The notes: generated by a model from the letters alone, not told the origin. A DNA stretch of 64,000 nucleotides from Erysipelotrichaceae bacterium 66202529 (GCA_017161075.1 CP046174.1:2294001-2358000), one strand, 5' to 3'; positions 9,315-19,920 are shown, counted from the stretch's first letter. Made by a program: numbers and translations.

Positions 9315-9962
9315 CAGCTTTTTTTCGATTTTTTTTATTTTCCCGGCAGCGGATGCATAGCCTTCATGATACGGCTTTGTTCCGGCTATAATTTTTTTCT
9401 GCTTATCCAGAATATATGTCCAGTATTCTTTAAACAGTGGATGCTGGTCCAGATGTATACCGAACAGATATTGTTCCTCACGCATTATGCAGGGTGCCTT
9501 ATGTACCGACAGCAGCTGGTAATAATGATGATCCTTTACCAGCTCCTCAGCATCAATCGTAAAACCGTTTTCATGCAGCCAGCGCCGCATATCCTCCATA
9601 CGGGAGTTGCATTGCAGGATGATTTGCTTATAATGTTCCACCTTGTCCATCCCCTGTGTCAGAATATGACATATCGTATCAAAGCCCATGCCGGCAATAA
9701 TCACAACCTCCACATCATCGCCAAGTCCCTGCAGACCGTCGCACAGCCTTGTCGTGATAGCATCCTGCAGACCGCATTGAGCTATCGCCTCCTGTGCACG
9801 GGACAAAGGACCCTTACGAACATCACAGGCATAGACATGCGAACACTTTCCTGCCTGTATAAGAGCAACCGGCAACAGACCGTGATCGCAGCCGATATCC
9901 GCCGCGATGCAGTTATCCTGCACCATATCAAAAATCGTATGTAAACGGGTGCTCAGCTTCAT
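9300..9962 (-). CDS. trmK: tRNA (adenine(22)-N(1))-methyltransferase
   Basis: The 220-residue product is a Rossmann methyltransferase whose motif I reads AADIGCDHGLLP (about 20-31), the signature of TrmK (YqfN, COG2384). It methylates N1 of adenosine 22 in the D-arm region of bacterial tRNAs. The position directly downstream of rpoD is the same as in B. subtilis. Its ATG overlaps the rpoD stop codon by one base, so the two are translationally coupled. A hairpin terminator overlaps its end, making it the last gene of the operon. Confidence 0.93.
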   Translation of the reverse strand: MKLSTRLHTIFDMVQDNCIAADIGCDHGLLPVALIQAGKCSHVYACDVRKGPLSRAQEAIAQCGLQDAITTRLCDGLQGLGDDVEVVIIAGMGFDTICHILTQGMDKVEHYKQIILQCNSRMEDMRRWLHENGFTIDAEELVKDHHYYQLLSVHKAPCIMREEQYLFGIHLDQHPLFKEYWTYILDKQKKIIAGTKPYHEGYASAAGKIKKIEKKLKELD

Positions 9963-11155
9963 TACGGTTTATCAACAAAATCCTTCAGTCTTTTGGAGCG
10001 GGTAGGATGCTTCAGCTTACGCAGTGCCTTCGCTTCAATCTGACGGATACGCTCACGGGTTACATTAAATTCCTTGCCAACTTCCTCCAGTGTGCGGGTT
10101 CTGCCGTCATATAGTCCAAAACGCAGACGCAAAACCTTTTCCTCACGCTCGGTAAGTCCCTGCAGCACAGTATTGATTTCATCCTTTAACAGCTGATTAT
10201 TGGCATATTCATCCGGTGACAATGCTTCCTTGTCTTCGATGAAATCTCCCAGATGGGAATCATCCTCTTCCCCGATCGGTGTTTCCAAAGAAACAGGCTC
10301 CAGCGCAATTTTTTGAATCTCACGCACCTTTTCCGGAGAGATATTTTCCATTTTCGCTGCAATTTCCTCAGCAGATGGATCCCTGCCCAGATCCTGTACA
10401 AGCTGACGCTGAATACGTGTCAGCTTATTGATGGTTTCCACCATATGTACCGGAATACGAATCGTTCTTGCCTGATCCGCAATCGCACGCGTAATAGCCT
10501 GACGAATCCACCATGTCGCATAGGTGGAAAATTTAAAGCCCTTCGTGTAATCGAATTTTTCCACTGCCTTTACCAGACCCATATTTCCTTCCTGAATCAA
10601 ATCCAGGAACAGCATTCCACGTCCGACGTACTTCTTCGCAATGGAAACAACCAGTCGCAGGTTGGCGGAAATCAGCTTTTTCTTGGCTTCCTCATCCCCA
10701 TCCTGAATGCGCTGCGCAATCTCTGGTTCCTCCTTTGGATCCAGCAGCTCTACGCGTCCGATTTCCTTCAGATACATTTTTACAGGATCGTTAATTTTGG
10801 TATGGGAAGAATTTGCAAAGGACTGCTCCAGATTTTCAATATCGGCTGCCAGAGTATCCTCTTCATCCGTATCATCATCCAGAAAATCAATATCGTCATC
10901 GTCCGCTGTGGCAAGCGCATCATCATCCAGCAGATCGACGTCATCATCCTCGTTCTTTACTTCAATATCATTATCGGCAAACCATTGGAACAGATCATCA
11001 AAATCGGTATCCGTCATCGCCAGGTGTTCCACGGCATCCATAACATCCTTCTGGTAAAGGGCATCATTTTGCTTGTATTCCTCCAGGAACTCCTGCTTGA
11101 TATCATCCAGTGTCTTGTATTCCTGCAAAACAGCTTTTTTCTTGGTGTTCTTCAT
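9962..11155 (-). CDS. rpoD: Primary RNA polymerase sigma factor
   Basis: About 397 residues of housekeeping sigma-70. An acidic, DDD-rich N-terminal region 1.1 is followed by region 1.2 ([16 protein letters not shown]), regions 2.1-2.4 ([17 protein letters not shown], then [16 protein letters not shown]), region 3 ([19 protein letters not shown]) and region 4.2 ([19 protein letters not shown]). It selects TTGACA/TATAAT promoters, several of which are visible in this window. The ATG at 11155 follows GGAAG at 7-nt spacing and lies 4 nt after the dnaG stop, making a macromolecular-synthesis operon with dnaG and trmK. Confidence 0.98.
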   Translation of the reverse strand: MKNTKKKAVLQEYKTLDDIKQEFLEEYKQNDALYQKDVMDAVEHLAMTDTDFDDLFQWFADNDIEVKNEDDDVDLLDDDALATADDDDIDFLDDDTDEEDTLAADIENLEQSFANSSHTKINDPVKMYLKEIGRVELLDPKEEPEIAQRIQDGDEEAKKKLISANLRLVVSIAKKYVGRGMLFLDLIQEGNMGLVKAVEKFDYTKGFKFSTYATWWIRQAITRAIADQARTIRIPVHMVETINKLTRIQRQLVQDLGRDPSAEEIAAKMENISPEKVREIQKIALEPVSLETPIGEEDDSHLGDFIEDKEALSPDEYANNQLLKDEINTVLQGLTEREEKVLRLRFGLYDGRTRTLEEVGKEFNVTRERIRQIEAKALRKLKHPTRSKRLKDFVDKP

Positions 11156-11159
11156 ATCC

Positions 11160-12932
11160 TTACTTCCTTCCCGCGCTGCGCCATTCCTCACGCTCTTTGA
11201 TCAACTGATTTTTCTCCATGGCAAGTCTGGCTTTTTCCATAGGATCATTCACGGATCGTATTTTTTTATTCAACAGCTGTATCTTATCATCCAGAAAGCA
11301 GGATTTTTCCTTGGCGATTGCTTCCTGCAGTACAGCCATATCCACATCCTCACGGGCAAGCTCCCAGTTTGCGATTTCCAGCAGAAGGGATTTCACATCC
11401 TCCTCGCGAATCACATCCAGCAGCTCTGCCACTGCAAGTGTGGTGTGTGTTCGATAATAATCAATGATATACATTGCAAGCTTATTGCTGATATCATCCT
11501 TCAAAAAACCCAGCTCTTCCTTAAACAGATTACTGGCCGCAATGCCGCACAGCATCTGTGACAGAATTTCATGCTCGGCATGGCTTCTGCCGCTTTTTGG
11601 AAATGTCAGAAAGCTCTGCCGCATCGGCTGTTGCTGCTGTACAGTCCTTCGTTCTTCCTTGGGCTGCTCCACCTGCATATCAAATTCTGTCAGCTCCCGC
11701 AGCCGAATGAAATAGCTCTGCTTTTCATAATCATCCTGCAAGGCCTGAATTTCCTGTGCCATTTCCTGTGCAAATTCCTTCTTCTGGGAATAATTCTCCA
11801 AATTGTATCTGCCAAGCAGATATACAAAGAGAAAATCAATCCAGGATATGGTTTTTTCAACCAGTGCCTTCAGCTCATCCTTCCCGTATACATCGATAAC
11901 CTCATCCGGATCCAGACCGTATTTGTTATCTACGATTTCAAAGGGAAGCTGTGCTTCTCTGGCCATTTTCCCGAATTTATAGGTTGCATTGCGTCCGGCC
12001 TTATCTCCGTCATAGCAAACAACGATCGGCACATGCAGCAGCTGCAGCAGCCGCAGCTGTTCCTTTGTCATGGCAGTTCCCAGCGTGGCAACCGCATTGT
12101 GCAGCTCCACCTTTTCCAGAGCCAGCACATCCATAGCACCCTCCACCAGATAGGCCTTCTTCGCCTTTCTGGCTTCCGGCTTGGCTCTATGATAATTGAA
12201 GATCAGATCTCCCTTTTTATAGATATCTGTCTCTGTCGTGTTGATGTATTTCGCTTCCTCATTCTCCGCAACACGCCGGGCGGTAAAGCCAACCGGTTCA
12301 CCATAGGCATCGTGAATGGGAATCATGATACGGTGGGCGAACACATCCTTCATACCGATTGAGGTTACCCGTGCCAGACCTGCCGCCACAATATCCTCAT
12401 CCGTATGCTTCTTGGCATGCAGAAACCGATACAAGGCATCATCCATAGGATTATATCCGATTTCAAAGCGCCTGATGATTTCTTCCGTGATATTGCGTTT
12501 CAGAAGATATTCCTTGACGTTTTTCGCATCCAGCGTATCCAGCTGATAATGTGTAAATTCAATAGCCTCCCGACACGCCTTATGCAGTGCCAGTAAATGA
12601 GGATCCTTTATACGGGGGGCGATATCAAGAGTATGCTCCAAAGTGACTCCGGCATACTCGGCAACCTTGTAAACAGCCTCAATAAAGGATATTTTTTCAT
12701 AATTCTGTACAAACGTGAATACATTGCCGCCAGCTCCGCATACAAAGCATTTGTAAATCTGTTTATCTGCAGCTATGGACATGGACGGATCATGATCGTC
12801 ATGAAACGGGCAAACGCATTTATAGCTTTTTCCCTTTCTGGTCAGTGGCACATAGCGGCCGATAACATCTACAATATCAGCCTTTGCGCGAATCTGGCTG
12901 ATTTCCTGCTCACTCAATCGAGCCAAGAGCAT
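11160..12932 (-). CDS. dnaG: DNA primase
   Basis: About 590 residues of DnaG, which makes RNA primers at the replication fork. The N-terminal CHC2 zinc ribbon is visible ([12 protein letters not shown] followed by CFVCGAGG). The RNA polymerase core contains the TOPRIM motif [13 protein letters not shown] and the metal site VCYDGDKAG. The C-terminal third should be the helicase-binding domain that contacts DnaB. The start is not certain: ATG at 12932 lies only 2 nt after GGGAG, whereas an in-frame TTG at 12926 is 8 nt away and would give [10 protein letters not shown]. Confidence 0.97.
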   Translation of the reverse strand: MLLARLSEQEISQIRAKADIVDVIGRYVPLTRKGKSYKCVCPFHDDHDPSMSIAADKQIYKCFVCGAGGNVFTFVQNYEKISFIEAVYKVAEYAGVTLEHTLDIAPRIKDPHLLALHKACREAIEFTHYQLDTLDAKNVKEYLLKRNITEEIIRRFEIGYNPMDDALYRFLHAKKHTDEDIVAAGLARVTSIGMKDVFAHRIMIPIHDAYGEPVGFTARRVAENEEAKYINTTETDIYKKGDLIFNYHRAKPEARKAKKAYLVEGAMDVLALEKVELHNAVATLGTAMTKEQLRLLQLLHVPIVVCYDGDKAGRNATYKFGKMAREAQLPFEIVDNKYGLDPDEVIDVYGKDELKALVEKTISWIDFLFVYLLGRYNLENYSQKKEFAQEMAQEIQALQDDYEKQSYFIRLRELTEFDMQVEQPKEERRTVQQQQPMRQSFLTFPKSGRSHAEHEILSQMLCGIAASNLFKEELGFLKDDISNKLAMYIIDYYRTHTTLAVAELLDVIREEDVKSLLLEIANWELAREDVDMAVLQEAIAKEKSCFLDDKIQLLNKKIRSVNDPMEKARLAMEKNQLIKEREEWRSAGRK

Positions 12933-12946
12933 CACTCCCTGCTGCT

Positions 12947-14329
12947 TTACAGCTTGATACGTTCTTCAATATAAGCGCTCAGCTCATCCAGACTGACACG
13001 CTCCTGTTCCATGCTGTCACGATGACGCACAGTTACACAGTTATCGTTCTCTGTTTCAAAATCGACGGTGATGCAGAACGGTGTTCCTACAGCATCCTGA
13101 CGGCGATACCGTTTACCGATACTTCCCGCCTCATCGTAGTCACAGTTTCCAATCGGTGCAACCATGGAGAAGACCTCCATTGCCTTGCTGCTCAGCTTCT
13201 TAGAAAGCGGCATGACGCATGCCTTGATTGGAGCCAGGAACGGATGCAGATGCATGACGATACGGGTATCGTTTTCCAATTCCTCCTCATCATAGGCATC
13301 ACACATAAACGCCAGCATCAGACGTTCCACGCCGACTGCCGGTTCCACACAGTATGCTAGATATTTTTCATTCGTTGCCGGATCCAGGTATTCCAGCGAC
13401 TTCTTGCTGGCCTCCTGATGCTGCTTCAGGTCATAATCGGTACGGTCCGCAATTCCCCAAAGCTCACCCCAGCCAATCTGGGAATGGAAATTATATTCGA
13501 TATCACAGGTTCCCTTGGAATAGAAGGCAAGCTCCTCCGGTGTGTGATCACGGAAGCGCAGATGCTCACTGTTAATCCCCAGATTCGTCAAAAAGCTCAT
13601 ACAGAAATCCTTATAATACTGGTACCATTCCATATCCGTACCCGGCTGACAGAAAAATTCCAGCTCCATCTGCTCAAACTCTCTGGTACGGAAAATAAAG
13701 TTTCCTGGTGTGATTTCATTTCGGAAGCTCTTACCAATCTGTCCGATTCCAAAAGGCAGCTTCTTACGCATGGAGCGCTGTACGTTTTTAAAGTTGACAA
13801 ACATTCCCTGTGCTGTTTCCGGACGCAGATAGATTGCACTCTTGGCATCCTCCACAACCCCCTGGAAGGTTTTGAACATCAGATTAAACTGACGGATATC
13901 TGTAAAATTGTGTGCGCCGCATTTTGGACATTTGAGCTGATGCTCTTCGATATAGCTCATCATCGCTTCATTACTCCAGCCCTCAACACTGACCTCGCCG
14001 TTTGTGGCATCCTCAATCAGCTGGTCGGCACGAAATCTTGACTTACATTCCTTACAGTCCATCAGCGGGTCGGAAAAGCCGCCGACATGTCCGCTGGCAA
14101 CCCAAACTGCCGGATTCATCAGAATTGCAGACTGGATTCCTGTATTATATGGAGATTCCTGAATAAATTTACGCCACCAGGCTTTTTTTACATTCTCTTT
14201 CAGTTCAACTCCCAAAGGGCCAAAATCCCACGTATTGGATAGACCGCCGTAAATTTCAGATCCCTGAAACACAAAACCACTGTTTTTCGCATGGGCTACT
14301 ACTGTATCAAATAATTTCTCGTTGTTCAT
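12947..14329 (-). CDS. glyS: Glycyl-tRNA synthetase, homodimeric type
   Basis: The 460-residue product is the single-chain (alpha2) class II glycyl-tRNA synthetase, not the two-subunit GlyQ/GlyS form. Visible blocks are [13 protein letters not shown] at the start, class II motif 2 in [24 protein letters not shown], and motif 3 near GVERLMLAF, followed by the anticodon-binding domain. A zinc knuckle (CKECKSRF and CPKCGAH) is inserted near residues 86-140. It has its own promoter and a short leader containing a terminator-like hairpin. It runs just ahead of dnaG, 11 nt before the primase start. Confidence 0.97.
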   Translation of the reverse strand: MNNEKLFDTVVAHAKNSGFVFQGSEIYGGLSNTWDFGPLGVELKENVKKAWWRKFIQESPYNTGIQSAILMNPAVWVASGHVGGFSDPLMDCKECKSRFRADQLIEDATNGEVSVEGWSNEAMMSYIEEHQLKCPKCGAHNFTDIRQFNLMFKTFQGVVEDAKSAIYLRPETAQGMFVNFKNVQRSMRKKLPFGIGQIGKSFRNEITPGNFIFRTREFEQMELEFFCQPGTDMEWYQYYKDFCMSFLTNLGINSEHLRFRDHTPEELAFYSKGTCDIEYNFHSQIGWGELWGIADRTDYDLKQHQEASKKSLEYLDPATNEKYLAYCVEPAVGVERLMLAFMCDAYDEEELENDTRIVMHLHPFLAPIKACVMPLSKKLSSKAMEVFSMVAPIGNCDYDEAGSIGKRYRRQDAVGTPFCITVDFETENDNCVTVRHRDSMEQERVSLDELSAYIEERIKL

Positions 14330-14344
14330 GTTTATGCCCCTTTC

Positions 14345-14367
14345 AAAAAAAATTCACCCGCCGGTGA
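14345..14367 (-). promoter_or_regulatory. Terminator-like hairpin in the glyS leader
   Basis: On the minus strand TCACC, a GGCG loop and GGTGA form a 5-bp stem followed by A and eight T residues, ending about 10 nt before the glyS ribosome site (AAAGGGG). It could attenuate glyS transcription. The leader is only about 70 nt and has no T-box sequence, so the usual tRNA-sensing mechanism is absent. The stem is short and may be weak. Confidence 0.45.
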
Positions 14368-14407
14368 TGCTCATGAAACTATGAAAATAGTTACAAGAAT
14401 ACACTAT

Positions 14408-14437
14408 AATATAACACTTTTTTAAAGGAAATGTCAA
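14408..14437 (-). promoter_or_regulatory. Sigma-A promoter of glyS
   Basis: On the minus strand a perfect TTGACA (14437-14432) and TATATT (14413-14408) are separated by 18 nt. Transcription should begin near 14401, about 70 nt before the glyS ATG. Confidence 0.8.
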
Positions 14438-14877
14438 TGCGTTTTCCCCATTTAGAATAACAAAGTAAAAAATAAATTTCAGAACACCGGACAATGAGAA
14501 AAAGGAAGAAAGCAAAAAGCTTTTCAGAACGGTGATTTCTTCATTTATCCGTACATCAACAGCTTTTATATACTGCCTTCATAGCATTTAAGGCGTCAGT
14601 ATGTATGGTACTGATCTGTGCCAGAAGTCCCAACGTATATTATATATACGGTGATCGTTATCCATAGTATTTTAATAGTTATTTTAATTTGTTTTAGTAA
14701 TTATTCCTCTTTATTTCATATGTGTATAAATAGTGCTGCCGATGATACACACAATAGCTTTTATACCCTTGCATAATCGTGCAGCTATCCGCAGGCTGAT
14801 GATGCCCACATAAGCTGTAACAATACCATAGGTGAGAAAGCAAGCAGCTGAAACGTACTATTTGATAATCGCCTATG
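14438..14877. other. Intergenic region between recO and glyS, nothing firm
   Basis: About 440 nt with no supported gene. It contains a near-palindromic AT run around 14632-14650 (CGTATATTATATATACG). Short leftward frames here lack ribosome sites and protein-like composition. Confidence 0.5.
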
Positions 14878-14905
14878 AAAAAGGAGAATCCATTAAGAAC
14901 TCTCC
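14878..14905 (-). terminator. Terminator after recO
   Basis: GGAGA and TCTCC (plus-strand 14883-14887 and 14901-14905) pair across the recO stop codon. The minus strand then has a run of T residues (plus-strand A run at 14878-14882). Confidence 0.7.
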
Positions 14906-15633
14906 TCCATAGCAAACAGCGTTCGTAGAAACCGGATACTCTTTAATCCGATACCTCCGTAATCCTCAAAAAAACCATATAATTCTTCAAAATTCTCACT
15001 TGTGAACGGCTCCAGCCTTTCCAGCAGCTCATAATGCTTCAGCTCCGCCTTACATAGTAAGCGAAATGTTTTTAAATCATTACGGCTGATTATATGATCC
15101 CCACTGCGCAGACAATGCTTGCATACAAACCCGCCATCTCTGCGGGATACTGCTTGAATATCCTGCATATTCTGACACCGGACACAGCCATCTACATACG
15201 GTTCAATACCATGCATACGATTCATAATAGCCTGAAACAGGCACAGAAGCTGCAGCGGATGTTCTGCATCCTGCAAAATATCCAGACTTTGCTTTAACAG
15301 TTCATATACATTATCCTCGAATCCACTTCTGTGAATGCATTCGCAAAAATAAGTGGCAATGCTCTGCTTCATCAAATCCTCACGGATTTTTCGATAGCTG
15401 TTTATGATTTCTGCCCGTCGCAAGGATTGCATAGAAGAAGTCTCCTGATAATTGAGCTGCAGACGGGCCAGTGTAAAGAGCTGTACCGCAGGGGCATTCT
15501 TACTGGTGACCTTGCGTACACCGCGGGCGCTCAGACTCATAAGGGAGCCATCCTCGCACAGCACCTTCAGCAGTGCATCATGTTCCCGATATTCCCGCAC
15601 ATCCACTAAAATGCCGCACACCTCCTCCTGCAT
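14893..15633 (-). CDS. recO: DNA repair protein RecO
   Basis: The 246-residue product has the RecO layout: an N-terminal OB fold (EVCGILVDVREYREHDALL), a helical middle, and a zinc site made by CVRCQ and CKHCL near residues 147-172. RecO works with RecF and RecR to load RecA on SSB-coated gaps. Its ATG overlaps the era stop codon by one base. It is the last gene of the ybeY-dgkA-cdd-era-recO operon, an order shared with many Bacilli. Confidence 0.95.
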   Translation of the reverse strand: MQEEVCGILVDVREYREHDALLKVLCEDGSLMSLSARGVRKVTSKNAPAVQLFTLARLQLNYQETSSMQSLRRAEIINSYRKIREDLMKQSIATYFCECIHRSGFEDNVYELLKQSLDILQDAEHPLQLLCLFQAIMNRMHGIEPYVDGCVRCQNMQDIQAVSRRDGGFVCKHCLRSGDHIISRNDLKTFRLLCKAELKHYELLERLEPFTSENFEELYGFFEDYGGIGLKSIRFLRTLFAMEESS

Positions 15634-16532
15634 TATTTACCTTCTTCCAGCTCCAGATAGCCAAGCTGATGCAGCTTGCTGCTGCGATTACGCCAGTTTT
15701 TCTCAACGCGCACATACAGCTCCAGTTCCACCTTTTTATTAAACTTCTCCTTCAGCTCCTTCTGTGCAGCCAAGCGGATTCCGCGAATCATCGCTCCCTG
15801 CTTACCGATCAGAATGCTTTTCTGGGAAGACCGCTCCACAACAATCAGGGCAGATAAATCTATCCGCGCATCGCTTTCTTCCTTTTTTTCAACGATGACA
15901 GCAACAGAATGCGGTACCTCCTCATTTGTTTTATACAGCACCTTTTCCCGAATGATTTCCGCAATCTGGAAATTCTCCCCGTGATCGCTGATCATATCAT
16001 CCGGAAAATATTTCACACCCTCCTGCAGATACTGCTTTGTTACCTCCAGCAGATGCTCTACGTTTTCACGTTTTAATGCAGATACAGGAAAAATTTCCGC
16101 AAACTGCATACGGCTCTGCCATTTGGTGAGGGTCGTCAGCACAGCCTCCTTATCCAGTAAATCAATTTTGTTAAGAATCAGAAACACTGGAATGTGTGCC
16201 CCCTTCATTTTCTCAAGAATGAATTCATCCCCGCTGCCAAAGGGCTGCGTGGCATCCACCATCCAGTAATTCACATCTGCTTCGGCAATCGCCGTATAAG
16301 CATTCCGATTCAGTGTTCTTCCCAGCTCATGCTTCGGCTTGTGAATTCCCGGCGTGTCCACAAAGACAAACTGTGCATCCTCTCTTGTAAGAATACCGGA
16401 AATGTTATTTCGCGTCGTTTGCGGCTTTGGCGTTGTTATTGCCACCTTTTCCTGTAAGATTGCATTTAACAATGTACTTTTCCCGGCATTCGGGCGTCCG
16501 ATAATTGATATAAATCCGGATTTATAACTCAT
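15633..16532 (-). CDS. era: GTPase Era
   Basis: The 299-residue product is the Ras-like GTPase Era, which binds 16S rRNA near its 3' end during 30S assembly. G1 is GRPNAGKS, the switch region reads TTRNNISGI, G3 is DTPGIHKPKH and G4 is NKID. The C-terminal KH RNA-binding domain includes ILIGKQGAMIRGI. Its end overlaps the recO start, and its start overlaps the cdd stop as ATGA, so the genes are tightly coupled. Confidence 0.98.
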   Translation of the reverse strand: MSYKSGFISIIGRPNAGKSTLLNAILQEKVAITTPKPQTTRNNISGILTREDAQFVFVDTPGIHKPKHELGRTLNRNAYTAIAEADVNYWMVDATQPFGSGDEFILEKMKGAHIPVFLILNKIDLLDKEAVLTTLTKWQSRMQFAEIFPVSALKRENVEHLLEVTKQYLQEGVKYFPDDMISDHGENFQIAEIIREKVLYKTNEEVPHSVAVIVEKKEESDARIDLSALIVVERSSQKSILIGKQGAMIRGIRLAAQKELKEKFNKKVELELYVRVEKNWRNRSSKLHQLGYLELEEGK

Positions 16533-16933
16533 AATACATCCTCACTTGTAAAGGACATCGGCAAAAGCTCTGCGATATTGGTAAGTTTGCTTTCCCGTCC
16601 ATTGCTTAATATGATCGGTGTATTCTGCAGCAGCAGCTCCACCAGCACCTGACGGCACGCACCGCAGGGAGCAGCCAGCTTCTCACCGTCGCTGACAATC
16701 GCAATCGCTTCAATATCCTCTTTCCGGTATCCTAAGGAATACGCCGCAAACACCGCACTCCGCTCGGCACAATTCGTCAGACCGAAGGAAGCATTTTCAA
16801 TATTTACACCCGGAATCAGCTTTCCGTCCTTTGTCTTCACACATGCTCCTACATGATAACGGGAGTATGGTGCATATGCATGCTTCATGGCATCAAATGC
16901 CACATCTAATATTTCCTGATATTGTTCGTTCAT
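16529..16933 (-). CDS. cdd: Cytidine deaminase
   Basis: The 134-residue product is a homotetrameric-type cytidine deaminase that turns cytidine and deoxycytidine into uridine forms in pyrimidine salvage. The zinc ligands and catalytic Glu are visible in NCAERSA and PCGACRQ, and the substrate-contact block is VNIENASFGLT. The length matches the short class found in Bacilli. It overlaps era and dgkA by 4 nt on each side. Confidence 0.97.
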   Translation of the reverse strand: MNEQYQEILDVAFDAMKHAYAPYSRYHVGACVKTKDGKLIPGVNIENASFGLTNCAERSAVFAAYSLGYRKEDIEAIAIVSDGEKLAAPCGACRQVLVELLLQNTPIILSNGRESKLTNIAELLPMSFTSEDVL

Positions 16934-17292
16934 AAAAACAGCTTACCTCCTATAATAATAATTCCTACCGCTGCCGCTGCCAGTGACATGACAAGCACTG
17001 CCGCAGCAGCATAATCCTTTGCTTTTTTTGCTCCTTCACTGTACTGGGGAGACACCATATCCACAAGCGTTTCCAGAGCGGAATTGATATATTCCAATGC
17101 GATTACCGCACCGATTACAATCAGTATGCAGCACCATTCCATCGCTGTTAGCTGTAAAGCGATACACACAGCAAGCACAAGGGCGCCAAGTGCCGCCTGC
17201 AGGGCGATGCTGTGATCATGGCACAATCCATGTGCAAGACCGGCGAATGCATACCTGAATTTATTTACGTATTTTTTTAGGAACGATATCAT
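16930..17292 (-). CDS. dgkA: Diacylglycerol/undecaprenol kinase family protein
   Basis: The 120-residue membrane protein has the DgkA signature EYINSALETLVDMVSP followed by AKDYAAAAVL near residues 65-95, and three hydrophobic helices. In Gram-positive bacteria this family mainly phosphorylates undecaprenol and so recycles the wall-lipid carrier. The predicted start lies 32 nt inside ybeY, the usual overlapping arrangement, with only a distant AGGA as a ribosome site. Confidence 0.93.
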   Translation of the reverse strand: MISFLKKYVNKFRYAFAGLAHGLCHDHSIALQAALGALVLAVCIALQLTAMEWCCILIVIGAVIALEYINSALETLVDMVSPQYSEGAKKAKDYAAAAVLVMSLAAAAVGIIIIGGKLFL

Positions 17293-17728
17293 CCAGTATC
17301 ACATCCTGCAGCTGAAACATCACAGCTTCTTCTTCCGGTGTCATATGGTCATAGCCCAAAAGATGCAAAAGACCGTGAGTAAACAGAAAGCAGACCTCGC
17401 GCCGCAGCGTATGTCCATAGTCCGCAGCCTGTGAGACCACCGCTTCTGTATTGATGAAAATATCACCCAGCTCCTCCCCGCCTTCCATAACCTCATAGCT
17501 GTCCTCACTATCCTTGAGCGCAAAGCTGATTACGTCCGTAGGGCGGTCGATTTTACGATACTCCCGGTTGATTTCATGGATGGCATCCTTTGTCACAAAT
17601 ATCACGGATGCACTGTGCTCCTGCTCCAGCTTCAAAACCTCGTTCACTTTCTCACTGATCGTAACAAAGTCTTTTTTATAGCGTGACCAGCGCTTTTCAT
17701 TGCTTTGATTAAATACACTGATTTCCAT
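17261..17728 (-). CDS. ybeY: Endoribonuclease / rRNA maturation factor YbeY
   Basis: The 155-residue product carries the YbeY metal motif HGLLHLLGYDH at about 115-125 and the preceding RPTDVISFAL block. YbeY is a single-strand RNase acting in 16S rRNA 3' processing and late ribosome quality control. It heads the ybeY-dgkA-cdd-era-recO operon. In B. subtilis phoH comes just before it; here phoH lies 11 kb away beside yqfC-yqfD, so the ancestral block has been split. Confidence 0.96.
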   Translation of the reverse strand: MEISVFNQSNEKRWSRYKKDFVTISEKVNEVLKLEQEHSASVIFVTKDAIHEINREYRKIDRPTDVISFALKDSEDSYEVMEGGEELGDIFINTEAVVSQAADYGHTLRREVCFLFTHGLLHLLGYDHMTPEEEAVMFQLQDVILDDIVPKKIRK

Positions 17729-18017
17729 AAGTCACCTCTGTCTTTTACAGTATATCCCCATATTCCCATGGCATATAACAAGGTACGGGAACGATGACGG
17801 TTTTACGATATACCTCAACATGTATTATTATAACATGAGGAGCAATCCTTGGATACGAAAAAAAAGGCGGATGTGTCAAATGATGGATGCAGTGCTCTGG
17901 AAGGGTTTTCTGCATGGAATTTATAAAAACGACTTTCAATTTATATACAGAATGTAAAAATTCTGTTAAAATTATCTTGCTACCATGTAATTTTTGAGCT
18001 TTTTTGGGAGGAATCTT

Positions 18018-19706
18018 ATGTTACATATTGCAGCTTCCGCCATGACACCGGCAAATATCAGCTGGGACTTCATCATTGGAGGTCTGGCACTCTTTTTGTT
18101 CGGAATCCAGTTCATGGGAGATGGTCTCAAGAGCATTGCGGGAGAAAAATTAAGAGAGTATATCGACCGTTACACCAACAAGCCCTGGAAAGGTATCCTT
18201 GTAGGGAGTATCATTACCGTATTTATTCAATCAAGCAGCGCCACCAGCGCCATTGCCATCGGCTTTGTTCGTGCCGGACTGATGAGTCTGGAGCAATCCA
18301 TCGGTATCATCATCGGCGCCAACATCGGTACCACAGTCACCGCCTTTCTGATTGGTTTGAAGGTGGAGACGCTGGCCCTGTATTTTGTATTCCTCGGTGT
18401 GCTGATCACTCTGTTTGCCAAGCGCAAGAAGCAGACCTATATGGGACAGATCGTACTTGGCTTTGGTCTATTGTTCTTCGGTCTAAGACTGATGGGCGAT
18501 GAGCTCAGCAAGCTGGGACAGATGGATTTCTTTACGACCCTGGCAACCACCATGCAGAATCAGCCGATTTTAGGCTTTGTCTGCGGCACCCTGATGACCG
18601 CCGTCGTGCAGTCCAGCTCTGCCGTTGTCGGCATCATTCAGAAAATTTATGATTCCGGTGCCATGACACTGACAGCCGCACTGCCGTTTGTTTTCGGCTC
18701 CAATATCGGAACCACCGTTACTGCTGTATTTGCATCCATCGGTGGAAGCACCTCCGCCAAGCGGGCCGCCGCCGTCAACGTTTTATTCAATGTCATCGGT
18801 TCTGTCATTTTCATGTTCCTGCTGACGCCGTATGTGGATTTTATCACATTCCTGTCAGACAAATATGCGATTTCACCAATGATGCAGATTGCGATGGCAC
18901 ACATTCTCAGAACGATCGTTATTTCCATCCTTGCCTACCCTTGCATCAATCTGATGGTCAGCGTGATTAAAAAAATCATACCGGGAGAAGAGGAACGTAT
19001 CGAGGTGGATTTGGAAGGTCTGGATCCAAAGCTGGCTGCATCCCTTCCTGCCGGTGCCCTGGGTGTTTCCAAGCAGGTTACGGTAAAAATGGGGGAGCTT
19101 GCCTCTGACTGCATCCGTGCCAGCAAGGAATATTTCAACAAGAAAAGCGGCAAATACCGGGGAATGTCCAGTCAGTATGAGGATGCGATCAATTCTCTGG
19201 ATTCCAAAATTACGGAGTATCTGATGACGATTGCCCATAACAGTCTGAGTGAGCATGATACGGATGAATTCATCAACAATCTGCAGATCATCAAAAACAT
19301 TGAGCGTGTCGGTGATTTGACGATGAATCTGAATGAGTTCTACGAGCTGACCTATGAAGATAAGGGTGCCTTTACGGATGAAGCCATTCAGGATGTCAAT
19401 GAAATGTACGAAACCGTTCTGGAAATGAACGAGATTGCATTGAATTACTTCTCAACACGTGAAGAACATTATATTCAAATGATCAATGACAAAGAGAATT
19501 ATCTGGATTTGGTAGAGGAAAAAGCCAGACAGCGCCATTTTAAGCGAATGGCAGGAGAGGTCTGCGGAAGTGGTGTCGCAGCAAGTATCTTTGTGGATAT
19601 CCTCGGTACATTGGAGCGTATCGGTGACCATATCTGGAATATTGTAAAAGAAGGTAATGAAGAAGCCATGACAATGGATCTTCGTGCAAATGAAACGGAT
19701 GATTAA
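18018..19706 (+). CDS. Na/Pi cotransporter with C-terminal PhoU-like domain
   Basis: About 562 residues. The membrane half has two inverted copies of the NptA/PNaS core, each with a QSSSA motif (VFIQSSSATSA and AVVQSSSAVVG) and a following GANIGTT or GSNIGTT loop that binds sodium and phosphate. From about residue 330 a soluble helical PhoU-like domain follows, with ERVGDLTMN and ERIGDHIWN repeats. It should import phosphate using the sodium gradient. The ATG at 18018 follows GGGAGG; the upstream TTG at 17994 has no ribosome site. The pst-phoU genes lie convergently downstream. Confidence 0.93.
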   Translation: MLHIAASAMTPANISWDFIIGGLALFLFGIQFMGDGLKSIAGEKLREYIDRYTNKPWKGILVGSIITVFIQSSSATSAIAIGFVRAGLMSLEQSIGIIIGANIGTTVTAFLIGLKVETLALYFVFLGVLITLFAKRKKQTYMGQIVLGFGLLFFGLRLMGDELSKLGQMDFFTTLATTMQNQPILGFVCGTLMTAVVQSSSAVVGIIQKIYDSGAMTLTAALPFVFGSNIGTTVTAVFASIGGSTSAKRAAAVNVLFNVIGSVIFMFLLTPYVDFITFLSDKYAISPMMQIAMAHILRTIVISILAYPCINLMVSVIKKIIPGEEERIEVDLEGLDPKLAASLPAGALGVSKQVTVKMGELASDCIRASKEYFNKKSGKYRGMSSQYEDAINSLDSKITEYLMTIAHNSLSEHDTDEFINNLQIIKNIERVGDLTMNLNEFYELTYEDKGAFTDEAIQDVNEMYETVLEMNEIALNYFSTREEHYIQMINDKENYLDLVEEKARQRHFKRMAGEVCGSGVAASIFVDILGTLERIGDHIWNIVKEGNEEAMTMDLRANETDD

Positions 19707-19714
19707 CATAACAA

Positions 19715-19745
19715 AGCCCTGCAATTAACGTGCAGAGCTTTTTTT
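19715..19745 (+). terminator. Terminator after the Na/Pi cotransporter gene
   Basis: AGCCCTGCA (19715-19723) pairs with TGCAGAGCT (19731-19739) with one mismatch, followed by a T run. Confidence 0.85.
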
Positions 19746-19920
19746 ATTCGTGCTCACTGACACAGTATGTCAAGTGTGATAAAGCCTCATGAAAGCTAGC
19801 GGGAAGCTGCTTCCTGCATATATATTGCAGGGATAATTCCAAATCATCCCTTATAACCTTACAGCAGCCTGCTGCTTCGTGTATATTTATACGCAGATAT
19901 CATTATTTAGGGCAGTCTGC

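Noticed and set aside
10253..11200. Long rightward frame opposite rpoD
   Set aside because: It is the antisense shadow of rpoD; composition and lack of a ribosome site exclude it. The same holds for other long frames opposite dnaG, murE, hisS and trmK.
14330..14877. T-box leader for glyS
   Set aside because: No T-box sequence like AGGTGGTACCGCG is present, and the mapped promoter leaves only about 70 nt of leader.
17745..17939. 64-residue leftward frame upstream of ybeY
   Set aside because: No ribosome site and low-quality composition rich in His, Pro and Ile; it is probably chance.
17940..18017. PhoP box upstream of the Na/Pi cotransporter
   Set aside because: TTAAAA and TTGCTA occur, but the 11-bp series seen at pstS is not present.
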